A stretch of DNA of 31,584 nt from Akkermansiaceae bacterium UBA4589 (GCA_002387565.1 DGJT01000017.1:1-31584); one strand, 5' to 3'; counted from the first letter of the stretch, positions 1 through 8,311 are shown. A program made the numbers and translations. Notes: a model not told the origin generated them from the letters alone.

Positions 1-1
1 A

Positions 2-103
2 GTCTATGGTGGAACGGAGTCTTACCCTGCATCTTATAATACTACGGTGATATCATTAAGGGAAATGATGCTAGAGATAGATAAGTTACACAATAAGCTA
101 TGA
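2..103 (+). CDS. C-terminal end of an unidentified gene (5' end outside window)
   Basis: An open frame enters from the left edge and runs 33 codons to a TGA that overlaps the ATG of the next gene (ATGA overlap). The visible tail begins VYGGTESYPASY and ends LEIDKLHNKL, a hydrophilic, helix-like C-terminus. The stop/start overlap is the strongest reason to think it is real and co-transcribed with the AEC permease. I do not recognise the family from so short a piece. Confidence 0.6.
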   Translation, partial: VYGGTESYPASYNTTVISLREMMLEIDKLHNKL

Positions 104-1050
104 TTGATTTAATAGAGGCGGTTTTTGGGGTGGTGGCTCTGGTGATGGTGGGGGTAGCTCTGGCATGGCGTGGCTTGATTGCGGCTGAGCATCAAAAGGC
201 TTTGATGAGCTGCGTGTTGCAGGTGTTCTTGCCCTGTTTGATTGTGGTGTCACTGTTACGCAGTGAATTGTTGGATAAATCACCGCAGGTGGTGTGGTCT
301 GCATTGGGAGCTGGTGCTGGTATATGTGCTTTGAGCTTGTCCTTGGTTTGGTTGCTGTCACGCTGCTCTTGGGCAGAGAGGCTTGGCTTGAATGTTGAAT
401 CTAAGAAGCGGACATTTACTCTAGTAGTGTCTGTTCAGAATTATGGTTATATGGTGATTCCGCTGATTAAGGCGATTGCCCCTGATAATGCGGATCTATT
501 AGCTATTTTGTTTTTGCATAATGTAGGTTTAGAATTGGTGATGTGGACGCTGGGGATGAAAATTCTGGGGGCTGACTCTATGCCTGCTAAGAAATTGTTC
601 ACCCAAGGGCCTGTAATAGCTATTGTATTGGGTTTAGGGTTGTTATTCACTGGAGCCAAGGCGTGGTTGCCTGATTTGTTATGGAAAACAGGTACGGCTC
701 TAGGTCATTGTGCGGTGCCATTGGCGTTGATGCTTATTGGTGCTGCGTTTTATGAGTTTCGCACAGGTGTGATAGCTGGGCTGAAAAAGAAGTGGCGCTT
801 GGTGAGTTTAGGTGTTTTGTTTAGATTATTAATCCTACCACTTGCTATTGTAGCTGTGGCTTATTATTTGCCACTTATCCAAGAATTAAAAACAATTCTC
901 TATGTGCAAGCGTGTATGCCTTGTGCTTTAACTCCGATTTTATTAGCGAAACATTACCGTGGTGACGCTCAATTAGCAATTGAGATAGTGCTTGCGACCT
1001 CAGCGTTAGCTATTATCACGATTCCTTTTATTTTAACCATAATTCTCTAA
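100..1050 (+). CDS. AEC-family (auxin efflux carrier-like) permease
   Basis: A 316-residue inner-membrane protein made almost entirely of hydrophobic segments, about ten helices in two halves. The family hallmark of this fold is visible: an N-terminal helix pair, then an NYGYMVIPL segment near residues 114-122, and a C-terminal MPCALTPILLAKHY segment before the last helices. AEC proteins are secondary transporters, often for organic acids such as malate; the substrate cannot be read here. The ATG overlaps the upstream stop and its own stop overlaps the next ATG (TAATG), so the three genes form one translationally coupled unit. No Shine-Dalgarno is visible. Confidence 0.85.
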   Translation: MIDLIEAVFGVVALVMVGVALAWRGLIAAEHQKALMSCVLQVFLPCLIVVSLLRSELLDKSPQVVWSALGAGAGICALSLSLVWLLSRCSWAERLGLNVESKKRTFTLVVSVQNYGYMVIPLIKAIAPDNADLLAILFLHNVGLELVMWTLGMKILGADSMPAKKLFTQGPVIAIVLGLGLLFTGAKAWLPDLLWKTGTALGHCAVPLALMLIGAAFYEFRTGVIAGLKKKWRLVSLGVLFRLLILPLAIVAVAYYLPLIQELKTILYVQACMPCALTPILLAKHYRGDAQLAIEIVLATSALAIITIPFILTIIL

Positions 1051-1724
1051 TGATAACTACCCAACAAGCTATACAACAGCGCAGAACACTCAAGGTCATG
1101 GCTGACCCAGATAAGCCGATAGCAGTTTGCAAAGACCAAGAAGTAGAGTTTCGACCTGTGCTTGACGAGTTAATAGCGCTAGCTGCGCAAGCGCCATTTC
1201 ATTACACTTGCCATCGTAGTCATCAATCAGGAGAGCTTAGTGGCGGTCTGCCCTGGCGTTTTTATATTTTAGAGGCGAGTGACTGCCGTGAATTATTAGT
1301 CCATCTGCAGGCTCAAGGCATAGATGGAGGTAAAATCATGGGTATGTTAGCAGCAGCTAAAGCGCTGATTCAAGTGACTTGGTTGCCAGAGCCTATGTAT
1401 GAGGATATGAATCAAGCAAACGCACTCTATGAGCCAAGCTTAAAGAATATGGAGCATATCGCAGCCGCTTCTGCCGCTATTCAAAACTTGTTACTAGGAG
1501 CGACGGCTCATGATTTAGAAAATTACTGGTCAAGTGGAGGCGTGCTCAGAGAACAACCTACTTATGATTATCTAAATATACCTGAGCAAGAACTGTTATT
1601 GGGGGCGATTTTCTTATTTGACAAGCAAGACACCAAAAACCATGAAGTCACGCTTAAGGGTGGAGGGCTCGCAGAACAACGGGGAGAGATGTCTAGCTGG
1701 GCGACTTATATCAAAAAGCCTTAG
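1050..1724 (+). CDS. Nitroreductase-like flavoprotein
   Basis: A 224-residue soluble protein with the layout of the FMN-dependent nitroreductase family. It has an N-terminal QQRRTLKVM segment in place of the usual SRRSxR, an APFHYTCHR stretch after the first helices, WRFYIL as a central strand, and a C-terminal QNLLLGATAHDLENYWSSGG segment that matches the flavin-binding helix-loop of the family. The substrate is unknown; members reduce nitro compounds, quinones or enones with NAD(P)H. It starts on the last base of the upstream stop codon, so coupling to the AEC permease is likely. It is convergent with the next gene, with only 15 bases between and no visible hairpin terminator. Confidence 0.75.
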   Translation: MITTQQAIQQRRTLKVMADPDKPIAVCKDQEVEFRPVLDELIALAAQAPFHYTCHRSHQSGELSGGLPWRFYILEASDCRELLVHLQAQGIDGGKIMGMLAAAKALIQVTWLPEPMYEDMNQANALYEPSLKNMEHIAAASAAIQNLLLGATAHDLENYWSSGGVLREQPTYDYLNIPEQELLLGAIFLFDKQDTKNHEVTLKGGGLAEQRGEMSSWATYIKKP

Positions 1725-1739
1725 TAATTAAAGTTTAGA

Positions 1740-2252
1740 TTAGCTTTTTGAATGAGCTTTTTTAGCAGCTTTTTTAGCGCGTTTTCTTGCACTATTTTTT
1801 TCTTTTACAAAAGCTTTGTATTTATCTTTTTTAGATTTTTCATCTGTGTATTTTTCTGCGCGAGCACGGTTTTTAAATAACTCTCCACAATAAGGGCAGG
1901 TGTAAAAGCCGCGAATGAGCACCCCAAAAATAACAGGCCAAACATAACTCCATAACCATTTCTTGGCATTTTTATGTTTGTTGCAATGCTTTTTCTTGCT
2001 GATGGGGCTAACGCGGCATAGTCCACATACGCATTTCTCTTGAGAAGCTACAAAGATAATAGATAATAAGCTCCAAGCCATGAAGCAGCCTATGAGTGTC
2101 AGTTTAAGTAATCTAAAATCCTTATTAATAAGAAAAAACAAACCGTAGCCAAGAGCAACCAAAACCAGCAACTCTTTAACAATAAAAATAAAAGAGAGAA
2201 ACTTAAGAAAGAAAGCTTTTCTTGTGGTAGACTGATGGCGGAGGTGTTTCAT
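1740..2252 (-). CDS. Small membrane protein with cysteine clusters and a lysine-rich tail
   Basis: 170 residues, family not recognised. Two hydrophobic segments lie at about residues 13-43 and 48-68. They are followed by a cytoplasm-like part with CVCGLC (about 73-78), HCNKH (about 88-92), a short third hydrophobic stretch (about 100-112), CPYC (about 118-121) and a very basic tail rich in Lys, Arg and Ala. The spaced Cys/His pairs look like a metal-binding ribbon, probably zinc, but this is inference. The basic end could bind nucleic acid or acidic lipid. The gene stands alone between convergent and divergent neighbours. The ATG at 2252 has no Shine-Dalgarno. Confidence 0.65.
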   Translation of the reverse strand: MKHLRHQSTTRKAFFLKFLSFIFIVKELLVLVALGYGLFFLINKDFRLLKLTLIGCFMAWSLLSIIFVASQEKCVCGLCRVSPISKKKHCNKHKNAKKWLWSYVWPVIFGVLIRGFYTCPYCGELFKNRARAEKYTDEKSKKDKYKAFVKEKNSARKRAKKAAKKAHSKS

Positions 2253-2311
2253 AAAGAAAGCTTAAAAAGATGATGAAGTAACGATTTCTGCTGTCACTCT
2301 TATTATTTTGG

Positions 2312-2340
2312 TTGATTTTTGTAAAGAATTAAGATTTTAT
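2312..2340 (+). promoter_or_regulatory. Candidate guaB promoter, leaderless spacing
   Basis: TTGATT (2312-2317), 17-base spacer, TTTTAT (2335-2340). The -10-like box ends five bases before the guaB ATG, so transcription would start at or next to the start codon. The match to the sigma-70 consensus is moderate. No purine-riboswitch fold was seen in the 93-base gap. Confidence 0.4.
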
Positions 2341-2345
2341 CCTGT

Positions 2346-3800
2346 ATGGAACAGTTTCAAGCAGCTTTATCTTTCGATGATGTTTTACTTGTGCCTCAAA
2401 AAAGTGAGGTGCTCCCTAATGATGCTAATATTCATAGCCAACTAGGTTCAACTATCAAACTTAATATACCGATTGTGTCTGCAGCTATGGATACCGTCTC
2501 TGAGGCGAATCTAGCTATTGCGCTAGCTCGCCAAGGTGGCTTAGGCGTGATTCATCGTAACATGACGATTGAGGAGCAGGCTAATATGGTCAAAAAAGTC
2601 AAGCGTTCAGAAAACGCAGTGATTGAGCAACCTTTTACCGTCAAGCCTGATATTACAGTCTATCAACTTATAGAAGTGATGCAGGAGCATGGTGTAGCAG
2701 GGTTTCCTGTAGTGGATGATAATCATTATTTACTAGGTATCGTGACCAGTCGTGATATCCGTTATTTAGATAATAAATCATTACAGGTAAAATCTGTCAT
2801 GACACCTATAGATAGGTTAGTCACAGCTAAAAAAGGCTCTACTGTAGAAGCGGCACGTGAAATACTCTATAAACACCGCATCGAAAAATTACCACTTATT
2901 GATGAGAGCGGCCGATTAGCAGGGTTAATTACAGGTGCTGATATTGAAAAAACTCGCACTTTCCTAGATGCAGCCAAAGATTCTCAAGGTCATTTGCTCT
3001 GCGGTTCAGCTGTAGGAGTTGGCGAAGATTATTTAGACAGAGCGCAAGCCTTGGTAGAATCAGGTGCGGATGCCTTGTTTATTGATGCTGCAACAGGACA
3101 TACTAAACGTGTTATGGACGTCGTAACGCACCTTGCCCAAGATTTTGATTTGCCGATTGTCGCTGGTAACGTTGTCACTGCTCAAGGAGCCAAAGATTTA
3201 AAAGAATCAGGCGCAAGCGTGGTGAAAGTAGGTGTAGGACCAGGTTCTATTTGTACAACACGCATCATTTCAGGTGCTGGCATGCCTCAGTTGACAGCGA
3301 TTCTTAATGTAGTGGAGTATGCTAAGTCTAATGGCTTAGGTGTTATTGCAGATGGAGGTATTCGTTATTCAGGAGATGCGGTTAAGGCTCTTGCAGCAGG
3401 TGCTGACCTAGTGATGCTTGGTAGTATGCTAGCAGGTACCGCTGAAAGCCCAGGTGAAATCATCTACAACCAAGGTCGTCGTTATAAGAGTTATCGAGGC
3501 ATGGGATCGCTAGGAGCTATGGCAAAAGGCTCCAAAGATAGATATGGGCAAAATAGCTCAGGTAAGTTAGTTGCTGAGGGTGTAGAAGGTCGTGTTGCCT
3601 ACAAAGGCCCGCTTGAAAATGTTATTTTTCAAATGATAGGTGGTATTCGCTCAGGTATGGGTTATACAGGTGCTGCAACTCTTGCTGATTTACGTGAAAA
3701 AGCCCAATTCGTCACCTTAACACCAGGTGGACTTAAAGAGAGTCATGTGCATGATATTGTCATGACTAGTGAGCCAGGTAATTACCAAGCGTTATCGTAA
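2346..3800 (+). CDS. guaB: Inosine-5'-monophosphate dehydrogenase
   Basis: Oxidises IMP to XMP with NAD+, the committed step of guanine nucleotide synthesis, in the cytoplasm. The 484 residues match the usual length. The barrel starts with ALSFDDVLLVP and AAMDTVSE. A pair of CBS domains is inserted at about residues 95-205 (VMTPIDRLVT, LPLIDESGRLAGLIT). The loop GPGSICTTR carries the catalytic cysteine at residue 303, followed by the DGGIRYSGD phosphate-binding segment and the RGMGSLGAM flap. guaA follows after 40 bases on the same strand, so the two steps IMP to XMP to GMP are probably co-expressed. There is no Shine-Dalgarno before the ATG. Confidence 0.97.
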   Translation: MEQFQAALSFDDVLLVPQKSEVLPNDANIHSQLGSTIKLNIPIVSAAMDTVSEANLAIALARQGGLGVIHRNMTIEEQANMVKKVKRSENAVIEQPFTVKPDITVYQLIEVMQEHGVAGFPVVDDNHYLLGIVTSRDIRYLDNKSLQVKSVMTPIDRLVTAKKGSTVEAAREILYKHRIEKLPLIDESGRLAGLITGADIEKTRTFLDAAKDSQGHLLCGSAVGVGEDYLDRAQALVESGADALFIDAATGHTKRVMDVVTHLAQDFDLPIVAGNVVTAQGAKDLKESGASVVKVGVGPGSICTTRIISGAGMPQLTAILNVVEYAKSNGLGVIADGGIRYSGDAVKALAAGADLVMLGSMLAGTAESPGEIIYNQGRRYKSYRGMGSLGAMAKGSKDRYGQNSSGKLVAEGVEGRVAYKGPLENVIFQMIGGIRSGMGYTGAATLADLREKAQFVTLTPGGLKESHVHDIVMTSEPGNYQALS

Positions 3801-3840
3801 TACAGCATAAAACTGTAGCTTCCCCTTTTTTATTTATTCT

Positions 3841-5382
3841 ATGATGAATCACCAAATATCTCCCGTGGAGAATGAAGTCTCTGTAATTGACTTTGGCTCC
3901 CAATACACACAGCTGATTGTCAGACGTGTGCGTGAATTAGGTTTTTTAGCCCATTTATATCAACCAGAAGAGCTTCCCTTACTCAACAAGCCTGGTGCTA
4001 TTATTTTATCAGGTGGACCTAAGAGTACCCATGATGAAGACGCTATCGATATTGATTTTGCAGCATTGCAAGGTTACGGAGTTCCAGTGCTAGGCGTTTG
4101 TTATGGGATGCAATTGCTCAACCTAAAGTTTGGTGGTAGCGTGAGCCGTTCAGAGCATCGTGAGTATGGGCCAGCACAATTAGTGCCGAAAGGTGATAGT
4201 CCGCTGTACCAAGGAGTGAAAGATTCACAAGTATGGATGAGCCATTCAGACACGGTAGAGAATTTATCAGAAACCACTCAAGTCATCGCAACTAACAAAG
4301 ATGGGATACCAGTATCACTAAGTTGGGGTCATGATTTTTATGGGATTCAATTTCATCCAGAGGTGACACACTCACATCAAGGAACACTGATTCTTAAGAA
4401 TTTTCTTAATTTAGCCCCAGAGCTTAAGCCATTTAAAATTAACGATTTCAAAGAAGAATTACTCGAAAAAATCCGCAAAGATGTCGGAGGTCGTGAGGTG
4501 GTCTGTGGCGTGAGTGGTGGAGTGGACAGTACCGTATTAGCTGTTTTGCTCAAAGAAGCAGGTGTAAATATGCGTGCTATTTTTGTCGATCACGGTTTAT
4601 TGCGTAAAAATGAGTCAGCAGAGGTTCAGAGCTATTTTAAGAAAATAGGCATTAATTTGCAGGTGCTAGAGGTGTCAGAGCTCTTTTTAGGTAAATTAGC
4701 AGGGGTTTCTGACCCAGAGGTTAAGCGTAAGATTATCGGCAACCTTTTCTTGGACGTGTTTTGGGACGCTGTTGGGGGTGAAGTCGAATTACTTGCCCAA
4801 GGCACACTCTACCCAGATGTTATCGAAAGCGCCTCGAATAAAAATTCCAAAGCCTCAACGATTAAAACTCACCACAACCGTATTAGTCGTGTCCTTGAAC
4901 TACAGGAACAAGGCAAGGTGCTCGAGCCGCTCGACCAGCTATTTAAAGACGAAGTTAGAGAACTAGGCATGCTCCTAGGTATTGATGCAGACATCGTTAA
5001 TAGACACCCATTCCCTGGGCCTGGACTCGCGGTACGTTGCCCAGGTGCCATCACTCCAGAAAAACTCCATTCCATTCGTGAGGCAGACGCTATATTTATC
5101 GGCAAGCTCAAAGAACACGGTTGGTATGACAAAGTCTGGCAGGCTTGCGTCACCCTCATTGACTCTAAAACTGTAGGCGTCAAAGGCGACGAGCGTAGTT
5201 ACGAAAACCCAGTCAGCCTAAGAGCCGTCATCAGTGAAGATGCCATGACCGCCGACTGGGTAGAACTGCCCTACGAACTCATAAGAGAAGTCAGTAATTT
5301 AATTCTAAACAAAGTACCAGGGGTTAATAGGGTTCTCTATGATGTGTCTACTAAGCCGCCAGCATCCATTGAATGGGAGTAA
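3841..5382 (+). CDS. guaA: GMP synthase, glutamine-hydrolysing
   Basis: Converts XMP to GMP with ATP and glutamine. The 513 residues comprise an N-terminal class I amidotransferase domain with nucleophile Cys87 in GVCYGMQLL and the FHPEVTHS His/Glu pair. An ATP-pyrophosphatase domain follows with the SGGVDST loop at 225-231. The C-terminal dimerisation part ends in KPPASIEWE, the family's usual end. Two ATGs sit in tandem and the first is used here. From about 4770 onward codon choice shifts to C-ending codons (CTC, GAC, ATC, GCC), unlike the first half. A hairpin follows the gene at 5414-5453. Confidence 0.97.
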   Translation: MMNHQISPVENEVSVIDFGSQYTQLIVRRVRELGFLAHLYQPEELPLLNKPGAIILSGGPKSTHDEDAIDIDFAALQGYGVPVLGVCYGMQLLNLKFGGSVSRSEHREYGPAQLVPKGDSPLYQGVKDSQVWMSHSDTVENLSETTQVIATNKDGIPVSLSWGHDFYGIQFHPEVTHSHQGTLILKNFLNLAPELKPFKINDFKEELLEKIRKDVGGREVVCGVSGGVDSTVLAVLLKEAGVNMRAIFVDHGLLRKNESAEVQSYFKKIGINLQVLEVSELFLGKLAGVSDPEVKRKIIGNLFLDVFWDAVGGEVELLAQGTLYPDVIESASNKNSKASTIKTHHNRISRVLELQEQGKVLEPLDQLFKDEVRELGMLLGIDADIVNRHPFPGPGLAVRCPGAITPEKLHSIREADAIFIGKLKEHGWYDKVWQACVTLIDSKTVGVKGDERSYENPVSLRAVISEDAMTADWVELPYELIREVSNLILNKVPGVNRVLYDVSTKPPASIEWE

Positions 5383-5413
5383 ATTTCAACGATTTCAGAT
5401 TATTTGCTTTGTT

Positions 5414-5453
5414 AGAAATTTTGGCAGTAGCATTGTCTACAGCCAAAATTTCT
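5414..5453 (+). terminator. Long hairpin after guaA, probable transcript end
   Basis: Arms 5414-5425 and 5442-5453 are perfect 12-base complements. After one A/A mismatch they continue with GTAG/CTAC around a six-base loop. There is no clean T-tract after the right arm, so either transcription stops by another route or the hairpin protects the 3' end. It lies 31 bases past the guaA stop. Confidence 0.55.
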
Positions 5454-5508
5454 GCCTCACAACTAACCTAAACTAGTTAAAATTATGGTGGTTGCTCGAG
5501 TAGTTTTG

Positions 5509-5745
5509 TCTACACTGTGCTCTACGGTTCTTCGTTAAGCCAATCATTCTAGTAAAATAACTAGCTAACTCAGTTTGTATTTAATGGTTGGTTAATCCAC
5601 TTTTCACTCTTCATTTTTAGTTTTTTCACTTTATTATCTACACTGTGCTCTACGGTTCTTCGTTAAGCCAATCATTCTAGTAAAATAACTAGCTAACTCA
5701 GCCAAATCGTTACTTGGTTCACTTTTCACTCTTCATTTTTAGTTT
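5509..5745. repeat. Mosaic tandem duplication (two units) in the guaA-pth intergenic region
   Basis: Two 65-base blocks are identical (5509-5573 and 5637-5701), and two 26-base blocks are identical (5598-5623 and 5720-5745). In each unit the two blocks flank a segment that differs in both length and sequence: 24 bases in the first, 18 in the second. The 65-base block contains a CTAGT-aaaata-ACTAG inverted repeat. The last copy runs into the -10 region of pth. No ORF of note lies in this 376-bp gap. Confidence 0.9.
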
Positions 5746-5750
5746 ATAAC
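5723..5750 (+). promoter_or_regulatory. Candidate pth promoter inside the second repeat copy
   Basis: TTTTCA (5723-5728), 16-base spacer, TATAAC (5745-5750), then eight bases to the pth ATG at 5759. The -35-like box belongs to the 26-base repeated block. The first copy of that block is not followed by a TATAAC, so only the second copy would be a complete promoter. Confidence 0.35.
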
Positions 5751-5758
5751 TTAACTTC

Positions 5759-6313
5759 ATGTCTCATTTTAAACTTATTGTTGGATTAGGTAACCCTGGT
5801 AAGCAGTATGAGGGGACTCGGCACAATTTGGGGTTTGAGGTTTTAGATAAGTGGGTTGAACAAGCAGGGCAAAGCTTTACAAGGCAGAGAAAGCAGCAGG
5901 CTTTAGTCGCCAGAGTAAGAGGGCTTATATTAGCTAAGCCTCAGACTTTTATGAATTTGAGCGGTCGAAGCGTGCAGTCTTTGGTCAGGTTTTATCAAGT
6001 GCCGTTATCACAGATTCTAGTCATTTATGATGATAAAGATTTGGATTTGGGTAAGCTACGGTTTAAGCAAAAAGGTTCAGCAGGGGGGCATAATGGCATG
6101 AAATCAATCATGCAATCATTAGGTAGTCAGGAAATCAATCGATTAAAACTTGGTATAGGTGGCGCTGACAAGTCGAGCATGACAGGCCACGTACTAGGTA
6201 AATTTAACGTTCAAGAGCAAGAATTGTTGCCTGCATTTTTTGATAAAGCACAACAGGCAATAAACTACGCATGTGAGCAAGGGGTGTTAGAAGCGAGCTC
6301 AAAATTTCATTGA
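5759..6313 (+). CDS. pth: Peptidyl-tRNA hydrolase
   Basis: Cleaves peptidyl-tRNA released by stalled ribosomes and recycles the tRNA. The 184 residues are close to the bacterial Pth norm. Hallmarks are LIVGLGNPGKQYEGTRHN with Asn12 and catalytic His22, MNLSGRSV with Asn66, IYDDKDLDLG with the Asp91 equivalent, and GSAGGHNGMKS with Asn112. The gene stands alone: a repeat-rich gap lies upstream and an AT-rich 203-bp gap downstream. A weak six-base stem overlaps the stop codon (6309-6326). Confidence 0.96.
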   Translation: MSHFKLIVGLGNPGKQYEGTRHNLGFEVLDKWVEQAGQSFTRQRKQQALVARVRGLILAKPQTFMNLSGRSVQSLVRFYQVPLSQILVIYDDKDLDLGKLRFKQKGSAGGHNGMKSIMQSLGSQEINRLKLGIGGADKSSMTGHVLGKFNVQEQELLPAFFDKAQQAINYACEQGVLEASSKFH

Positions 6314-6516
6314 TAGTATAATCAATTCCTATAAGAAAAAATTAATAGTAATTTAAAGTACGATAAAAAATATTTTGATATGCGATATAAAGTATAATGC
6401 TTTACGCAAATTATTTTGATATAATTTTTTTTTAAATCTATCATGTTAATAATAAACTTTTAGCTTTACTAATAATAAAAAATCTTTAATTTCATATAAT
6501 CTTTACAGAATTTACT
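6314..6516. other. AT-rich intergenic region upstream of the exb operon
   Basis: This very A+T-rich gap probably holds the promoter(s) for the six-gene operon. TATAAT occurs at 6393-6398 and again at 6495-6500, the latter 16 bases before the exbB ATG. Neither has a convincing -35 box at the right distance. The 11-mer TATTTTGATAT occurs twice, at 6371-6381 and 6412-6422, 41 bases apart (about four helical turns), which would suit a paired protein-binding site. No hairpin terminator for pth is clear. Confidence 0.35.
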
Positions 6517-7317
6517 ATGTATAAATTATCACTCAAACACACTATTATTTCATCAAAGTTATCAGCAGCAGCGTTAGCTAGTTTGACCGCCTTAGTTCAA
6601 GCCCAAGAAGCGACAGAAGAGGTTATACAAAAAAAGACAGCGCTAGATACCTTTGTTCTCGATGGGGGGCCTACCATGATTTTCATTGGCTTGGCTTTTG
6701 TTGCTATGTTGTTTTTCATTGTTTTAAATGTGATGAGCTTAACTCGCAAGAACTTTGCACCACAAGAGCTCATAGATGAATTAACCCCTCTCATGGCTAG
6801 TTGCCATATTCGCTCAGTCATGATTAAGGCAAAAGAATCACCAAGCTTCTTAGGTCAGATGATAGGTCAAAGTTTTAGAAAGTTTGATGCGACTCATGCA
6901 GAAAACTTTGCTTTAGATGATATTTCTGATGAAATTGTTAATTATTCGGCTGATAATGCAGGTGAGCCTCTTGCTAAATTGAGCTACCTTTCACTGATTG
7001 CGATGATTTCTCCTATGCTTGGTTTGTTAGGTACCATTCTTGGTATGATTGCAGCGTTTGGTAAATTAGGCCAAACAGGTCAAGCAGATCCGGCTCAGTT
7101 AGCAGGTGATATTTCTGTGGCTTTGTTAACCACCATGTGGGGTTTGATCACAGCTCTTATTTCAACAGTGGTTTATTTCATCTTAAAGGCTAAGCTAAGT
7201 AGCCTTATTTCTGAATCTGAAGAAGCTGCTAAAGAATTAGTTGCGGTATCTATTGATGCTATTTATGGCGAAGGTCAAATTGCAAAAGTGCCAGAAGGTT
7301 TTGGAGATCAAGCTTAG
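6517..7317 (+). CDS. exbB: ExbB/TolQ/MotA-family proton channel subunit
   Basis: 266 residues. An N-terminal signal-like segment (about 1-30, ending VQAQEA) precedes three membrane helices at about 53-75, 157-181 and 198-224, an architecture seen in ExbB proteins with an extra N-terminal extension. Channel-lining threonines are visible in LLGLLGTILGMIAAF-like helix 2 (Thr173) and in SVALLTTMWGLITAL of helix 3. The protein would form the pentameric inner-membrane stator that passes protons with ExbD. Two exbD genes follow directly. ExbB and TolQ cannot be told apart from sequence; the neighbours are not the classic tol-pal set. Confidence 0.88.
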   Translation: MYKLSLKHTIISSKLSAAALASLTALVQAQEATEEVIQKKTALDTFVLDGGPTMIFIGLAFVAMLFFIVLNVMSLTRKNFAPQELIDELTPLMASCHIRSVMIKAKESPSFLGQMIGQSFRKFDATHAENFALDDISDEIVNYSADNAGEPLAKLSYLSLIAMISPMLGLLGTILGMIAAFGKLGQTGQADPAQLAGDISVALLTTMWGLITALISTVVYFILKAKLSSLISESEEAAKELVAVSIDAIYGEGQIAKVPEGFGDQA

Positions 7318-7375
7318 ATTTTAGGTCTACTTAAGTCTTTTGCACTTATTAACTTTGACTTTAATTAGTTAGCTT

Positions 7376-7813
7376 ATGTCTAGAAAGAACTCACCCCTCA
7401 ATGAGGAAGACTCAACCATGGATATGTCTCCTATGATTGACATGGTATTCCTGTTGTTGGTTTTTTTCTTGGTCAATGCTAACATGATTTCAGTGCAAAT
7501 TGATAAAAATGTTAAAGCACCTACAGGTTCTAATTCAAAACCTCAGCTTAATGTAGAAGGTCGTATAGTAGTTAATATTCGACCAGACGGCTCTATTTAT
7601 AATGAAGATGGTAGTCAGCGTCTAGATGCTAATGGGCTTACGAATTATATTACTGAGCGCAAAGCATTTTTTGAAAACAAAAAAGAAAGACCACGCTTGC
7701 ACCTGCGTGGTGACAAAAGTGCTGTATTTAGATTCAGTCAGAAAGTGATGGCCGCAGCTGGCGCGCAAGGTATAGATGAGGTCATGTTTGCGGTAGTGAT
7801 GCCAGATAAGTAA
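7376..7813 (+). CDS. exbD: ExbD/TolR-family proton channel subunit, first copy
   Basis: 145 residues with one N-terminal helix. The helix carries the essential proton-accepting aspartate in MSPMIDMVFLLLVFF (Asp22), and a periplasmic domain follows with RIVVNIRPDGSIY. ExbD pairs with ExbB to convert proton flow into mechanical work on an outer-membrane or periplasmic partner. It begins 58 bases after exbB and 15 bases before the second exbD. The two copies differ strongly outside the membrane segment, so a heterodimer rather than a recent duplication is likely (inference). Confidence 0.9.
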   Translation: MSRKNSPLNEEDSTMDMSPMIDMVFLLLVFFLVNANMISVQIDKNVKAPTGSNSKPQLNVEGRIVVNIRPDGSIYNEDGSQRLDANGLTNYITERKAFFENKKERPRLHLRGDKSAVFRFSQKVMAAAGAQGIDEVMFAVVMPDK

Positions 7814-7828
7814 TTTTTTAAGAATAAA

Positions 7829-8269
7829 ATGGGTAAGAGACGAAAAAAACCACAAGAGTCAATTGGAGAAATGGATATTTCTTCTCTTATTGATGTTAGT
7901 TTTTTGTTGTTATTTTACTTTTTGGTTAGCTCATCTCTCATTGAAACGGAGAATGATTTAAAAATGAATATCCCTAGTTCGGCTCCGCCAACAAGTGAAG
8001 GTCCATCTATAGAGCCATTGTACATTACTATTCGTCCTAATGGAGATATTTATGAGGGAGACCAGCTCTTGGATCGTTATATAGGTTTTGAAGTTCCTTT
8101 ATTGAGTTCACGCTTAGAGTTTTATAATGCTTCTGCTAAAGCAACTGGAGAAGAGCCAACTGTGCAAATTGAGGTGTCTATGGCAGCTGAAAATCAGAGC
8201 TTTATGAATGTGCTTAACGCTCTTGCTGGTGAACAAATTTCACAAATTTCAGTGTTGGGAGTTCAATAA
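7829..8269 (+). CDS. exbD: ExbD/TolR-family proton channel subunit, second copy
   Basis: 146 residues. A basic N-terminus (MGKRRKKP) is followed by a single helix with the conserved aspartate in DISSLIDVSFLLLFYFLV (Asp22) and a periplasmic domain with YITIRPNGDIY. The aspartate and the IRPxGxIY strand match the first ExbD copy while the rest differs. It lies 15 bases after that copy and 42 bases before the large TPR gene, so it is part of the same operon. Confidence 0.9.
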   Translation: MGKRRKKPQESIGEMDISSLIDVSFLLLFYFLVSSSLIETENDLKMNIPSSAPPTSEGPSIEPLYITIRPNGDIYEGDQLLDRYIGFEVPLLSSRLEFYNASAKATGEEPTVQIEVSMAAENQSFMNVLNALAGEQISQISVLGVQ

Positions 8270-8311
8270 ATCAACTCTTCTTTAATTCTTTTAAAAAATA
8301 GTTAAAATTTT

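Noticed and set aside
2253..2345. Purine riboswitch before guaB
   Set aside because: The 93-base gap has no three-way-junction pattern, and a promoter-like pair next to the ATG leaves no leader to hold an aptamer.
3801..3830. Terminator between guaB and guaA
   Set aside because: Only a five-pair TACAG/CTGTA stem with a distant T-run. It is too weak to call, and the two genes are expected to be co-transcribed.
4869..5183. 104-codon minus-strand ORF inside guaA
   Set aside because: It lies wholly opposite intact, conserved guaA codons and its translation is low-complexity Ser/Pro/Leu. It is a shadow frame.
5509..5745. CRISPR-like repeat-spacer-repeat pattern
   Set aside because: Only two units, each made of two blocks, with repeat lengths of 65 and 26 bases and no cas genes. 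This does not fit an array.
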